In this document: piece by piece, positions 7,941-9,638 of the stretch
Numbering within the stretch: the first letter of the stretch is position 1
Layout of the letters: each line of letters opens with the position of its first letter
Translations under genes and position numbers: made by a program
Notes under the pieces: model-generated
Databases searched by the model: none
The model's input: only the letters and a program-made list of their open reading frames with translations
Told to the model about the DNA's origin: nothing
Assembly: GCA_012798155.1 (NCBI GenBank)
Contig: JAAZNR010000337.1
Coordinates: 1-9,638, forward strand
Direction of reading: 5' to 3'
DNA from: Thermogutta sp.
GTDB lineage: Bacteria; Planctomycetota; Planctomycetia; Pirellulales; Thermoguttaceae
DNA: 9,638 nt

Positions 7941-8816
7941 GACCTTGGCCTCGTCCGCGGTGGGGAAGTCTTCGGGCACGGGTTGGGTGACCTTGCCGCT
8001 TGCCGCCCATTCGGCCCCCCGCTGGTACGTTACGATAAACGCCACACTCTTCAGCTCCTTCGCGGTGTGCCCCAGCCCGTTGAAGAATACCCGCCCTTTG
8101 CCATACCGGACTGTGAAAAGCAAGGGTTCGTGCTCATCCGAGCCGCCCTTGTCGGCGGGCGCAAAAGCGGTGGCGAGGACCGTCAGATTCTTGGCCGGTC
8201 CGCGAAGCCAGCCATAGAGTTCGTCCGGTACGTGCATAAATTTCTCGGGCAAGCCTTGGGTAATCGGGTGCTCGGGGTGCCGGATGACGATTTGGAACGG
8301 CTGCATGGGGCCGTGCCCGCCGGCTCGGCCGGGCGAGTTATCGAAGACGGCTCGGCCGTCGCGCCAACGCACGTAAGGCCCCCAGTTTTCGTTACGGCCG
8401 CCCCAGCCCCCCAGACCGATGATCTCGTTGTATTCGGGCCAGTCGGGGAAGGCGGCACAGGCAAAGTGGTACACGAGCACGCCGCCGCCGTCCTTGACAT
8501 ACTTCACGAAGGCCGCCTTGGTTTCTTCCGGCCAGGCATCTCCCTGGTAGTTGAGGACCACCAGGTTGTAGTCTTGGAATGACGGCCTGAACCCCGACAT
8601 ATCCTCTCCCTTGGCCGGGGATTGGGCCACGTCCACCGTAAACAATCCCGTCTCCTCCAGCAATTGCTTCAGGACCGGCGTCGTCTCTTGCCAGTTGTGA
8701 CCGTTTTGGCCGGTCACGATCAAGGCCTTGTATTGTGCCGCAAGACCGTTCGCGGCGAACAGCAGGCTCAGCGCTAGGCCCAGCGCTCCTGCCCAGAAGA
8801 AGCAGCGTCGATTCAT
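7932..8816 (-). CDS. Secreted ThuA-like domain protein
   Basis: The 294-residue product has a clear signal peptide: MNRR, a hydrophobic core from about 6 to 23, and a probable cleavage after ANGLAA near residue 27. The remainder matches the ThuA-like (trehalose utilisation) family, a glutamine-amidotransferase-like fold: YKALIVTGQNGHNW (29-42), LVVLNYQGDAWPEETKAAF (85-103), GGGVLVYHFACAAFPDW (110-126), HPITQGLP (183-190), DELYGW (198-203), and the end GLGHTAKE...YQRGAEWAASGKVTQPVPEDFPTAD. Members are abundant in Planctomycetota and often sit with sugar-related secreted proteins; no precise reaction is established, and I do not assign the gene name thuA. The start is the ATG at 8816 because the signal peptide begins there; the open frame extends to 8924. 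AAAGGGA upstream is a modest ribosome site. It is probably monocistronic, divergent from archease. Confidence 0.9.
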   Translation of the reverse strand: MNRRCFFWAGALGLALSLLFAANGLAAQYKALIVTGQNGHNWQETTPVLKQLLEETGLFTVDVAQSPAKGEDMSGFRPSFQDYNLVVLNYQGDAWPEETKAAFVKYVKDGGGVLVYHFACAAFPDWPEYNEIIGLGGWGGRNENWGPYVRWRDGRAVFDNSPGRAGGHGPMQPFQIVIRHPEHPITQGLPEKFMHVPDELYGWLRGPAKNLTVLATAFAPADKGGSDEHEPLLFTVRYGKGRVFFNGLGHTAKELKSVAFIVTYQRGAEWAASGKVTQPVPEDFPTADEAKVRE

Positions 8817-9206
8817 GGCAATTCCCTTTCTCGCAAGTACGTGCGGTGTCGAAAACGCAAGCCGCCCCGAACGCGCGACTCTCCGCATTCGGCGGCGAAC
8901 CTTCCCGAAGGCTTTGACTAGCATAGCCGCCCGGCTAGCATAAGGAAAGAGCGCGGCCGCGTCCGGGCCGGCGCGCGTCTTTGGCCGGCCGCCGAGCGGG
9001 GAAGGTGCCGGCGTCGGCAGCCCTGCCCCGGCGTGACGTGAAAGATTTTACCCGTCCCAAGCGCGAATGGGAACAGGCGACCAAGCTACTGTTCCGCCAA
9101 TTCCGAAGGGAGGCCGACGGGTTGGGCGGCTGGCCATCAGTACGGCCTCCTCGCCGCCCGCTCTCGCGTAAACCTGCTCTTGCGTAAAAAGGCACGCACG
9201 CACGGC
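8817..9206. other. Divergent intergenic spacer (390 bp)
   Basis: It lies between the divergent thuA-like and archease genes and must hold both promoters, but I see no convincing -35/-10 pair. Short open frames on both strands have no recognisable features; the plus-strand one at 8981-9187 (68 aa, MAGRRAGKVPASAALPRRDV) cannot be fully excluded but looks like background. Confidence 0.5.
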
Positions 9207-9638
9207 ATGTTCGAGGTCATCGACCACACCGCCGACATCGGTTTGCGGATCCGGGCCGCCACGCTGGAGGGACTTTTCCAGGAAGCGGCGGAGGGCATGT
9301 TCTCGCTCCTGGTGGAAGACTTGACGACGGTTCGCGAGGAGACGGCGGTATCAGTCGAGATCGCGGCGGGCGAGATCGCGGCGGGTGGGATTGCGGAAAG
9401 CGAGATTGCGGCGGGTGAGATTACAGCGGGTCGCGGCTTCGCCTTGCGGGAACGTGTCGGCCTCGGCGAGGGCGGCGAGGTTTCCGGCGTCCCCAAGCGT
9501 CTTCCGGATGTGTGGGAAGACCTCTTACATGATTGGTTGGCCGAGTTGTTGGTCATGTTTGACGCCCGACGCATGGTTTTTCGCCGATTCGACGTGCGGT
9601 TTACCGCGACCGGGCTGCAAGGGCGGGCATGGGGCGAG
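9207..9638 (+). CDS. Archease (RtcB activator), partial, with repeat insertion
   Basis: Archease promotes guanylylation and turnover of the RNA ligase RtcB. The 144 visible residues start MFEVIDHTADIGLRIRAATL, the archease N-terminal signature with its acidic metal-site region, then LFQEAAEGMFSLLVEDLTTV (23-42). The second half, WEDLLHDWLAELLVMFDARRMVFRRFDV (103-130) and GRAWGE (139-144), is equally typical. Between residues 50 and 102 is an insertion of about 50 residues absent from ordinary archeases of about 140 residues. It contains five 5-residue repeats followed by a Gly/Arg-rich stretch. The reading frame is open throughout. The ATG at 9207 fits the family start; only a distant AAAAAGG lies upstream. 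The gene runs off the right edge; rtcB may follow (inference from common gene pairing). Confidence 0.88.
   Translation, partial: MFEVIDHTADIGLRIRAATLEGLFQEAAEGMFSLLVEDLTTVREETAVSVEIAAGEIAAGGIAESEIAAGEITAGRGFALRERVGLGEGGEVSGVPKRLPDVWEDLLHDWLAELLVMFDARRMVFRRFDVRFTATGLQGRAWGE
9357..9431 (+). repeat. Five 15-bp in-frame tandem repeats inside archease
   Basis: Residues 51-75 are EIAAG, EIAAG, GIAES, EIAAG, EITAG. Units 1 and 2 (GAGATCGCGGCGGGC/T) differ by one base and units 1 and 4 by two, so the tract arose by recent slippage or duplication rather than slow drift. Confidence 0.9.

Overview
The window looks like a stretch of a GC-rich bacterial chromosome, most likely from the Planctomycetota (a Pirellulales-like lineage is my guess). 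This is inferred from the flavour of the proteins: two GroEL paralogues opening with MAKQLL, a secreted ThuA-domain protein with the RGAEWAA...PVPEDFPTAD ending common in that phylum, a bacterial archease, and intergenic repeats rich in CGCAGAG and CCCTCTCCC. No rRNA or other decisive marker is present.

Layout, left to right. Positions 1-266 (minus) hold the N-terminal part of an IS4-family-like transposase, cut by the window edge; the end of its element probably lies at about 350, against the grpE stop codon. Positions 353-6825 (minus) hold a chaperone cluster transcribed right to left: groEL (545 aa), groES, groEL (539 aa), then after a 635-bp non-coding gap dnaJ and grpE. Positions 6826-7931 are about 1.1 kb without a convincing gene. 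They carry several repeat families, small hairpins and a weak promoter candidate upstream of the groEL-groES-groEL group. Positions 7932-8816 (minus) encode an exported ThuA-like protein. After a 390-bp divergent spacer, an archease gene starts at 9207 (plus) and runs off the right edge.

How the genes work together: GroEL and GroES form the ATP-driven folding chamber. DnaJ and GrpE are the co-chaperone and nucleotide-exchange factor of DnaK, whose gene is not in the window. The cluster is therefore a protein-folding and stress locus with one GroES between two clearly different GroELs. Archease activates the RNA ligase RtcB, which may be encoded just beyond the right edge. The ThuA-like protein is probably unrelated to the chaperones.

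The most notable observations are: complementary sequence divergence of the two GroELs around a single GroES; in-frame short tandem repeat expansions inside grpE (five 7-residue units) and archease (five 5-residue units); a dispersed AGCCGTTCAC-type motif found in both large gaps of the chaperone locus; and an insertion sequence abutting the grpE stop codon. I see no CRISPR array, tRNA, phage module, toxin-antitoxin pair or defence system, and nothing I would call a wholly new system.
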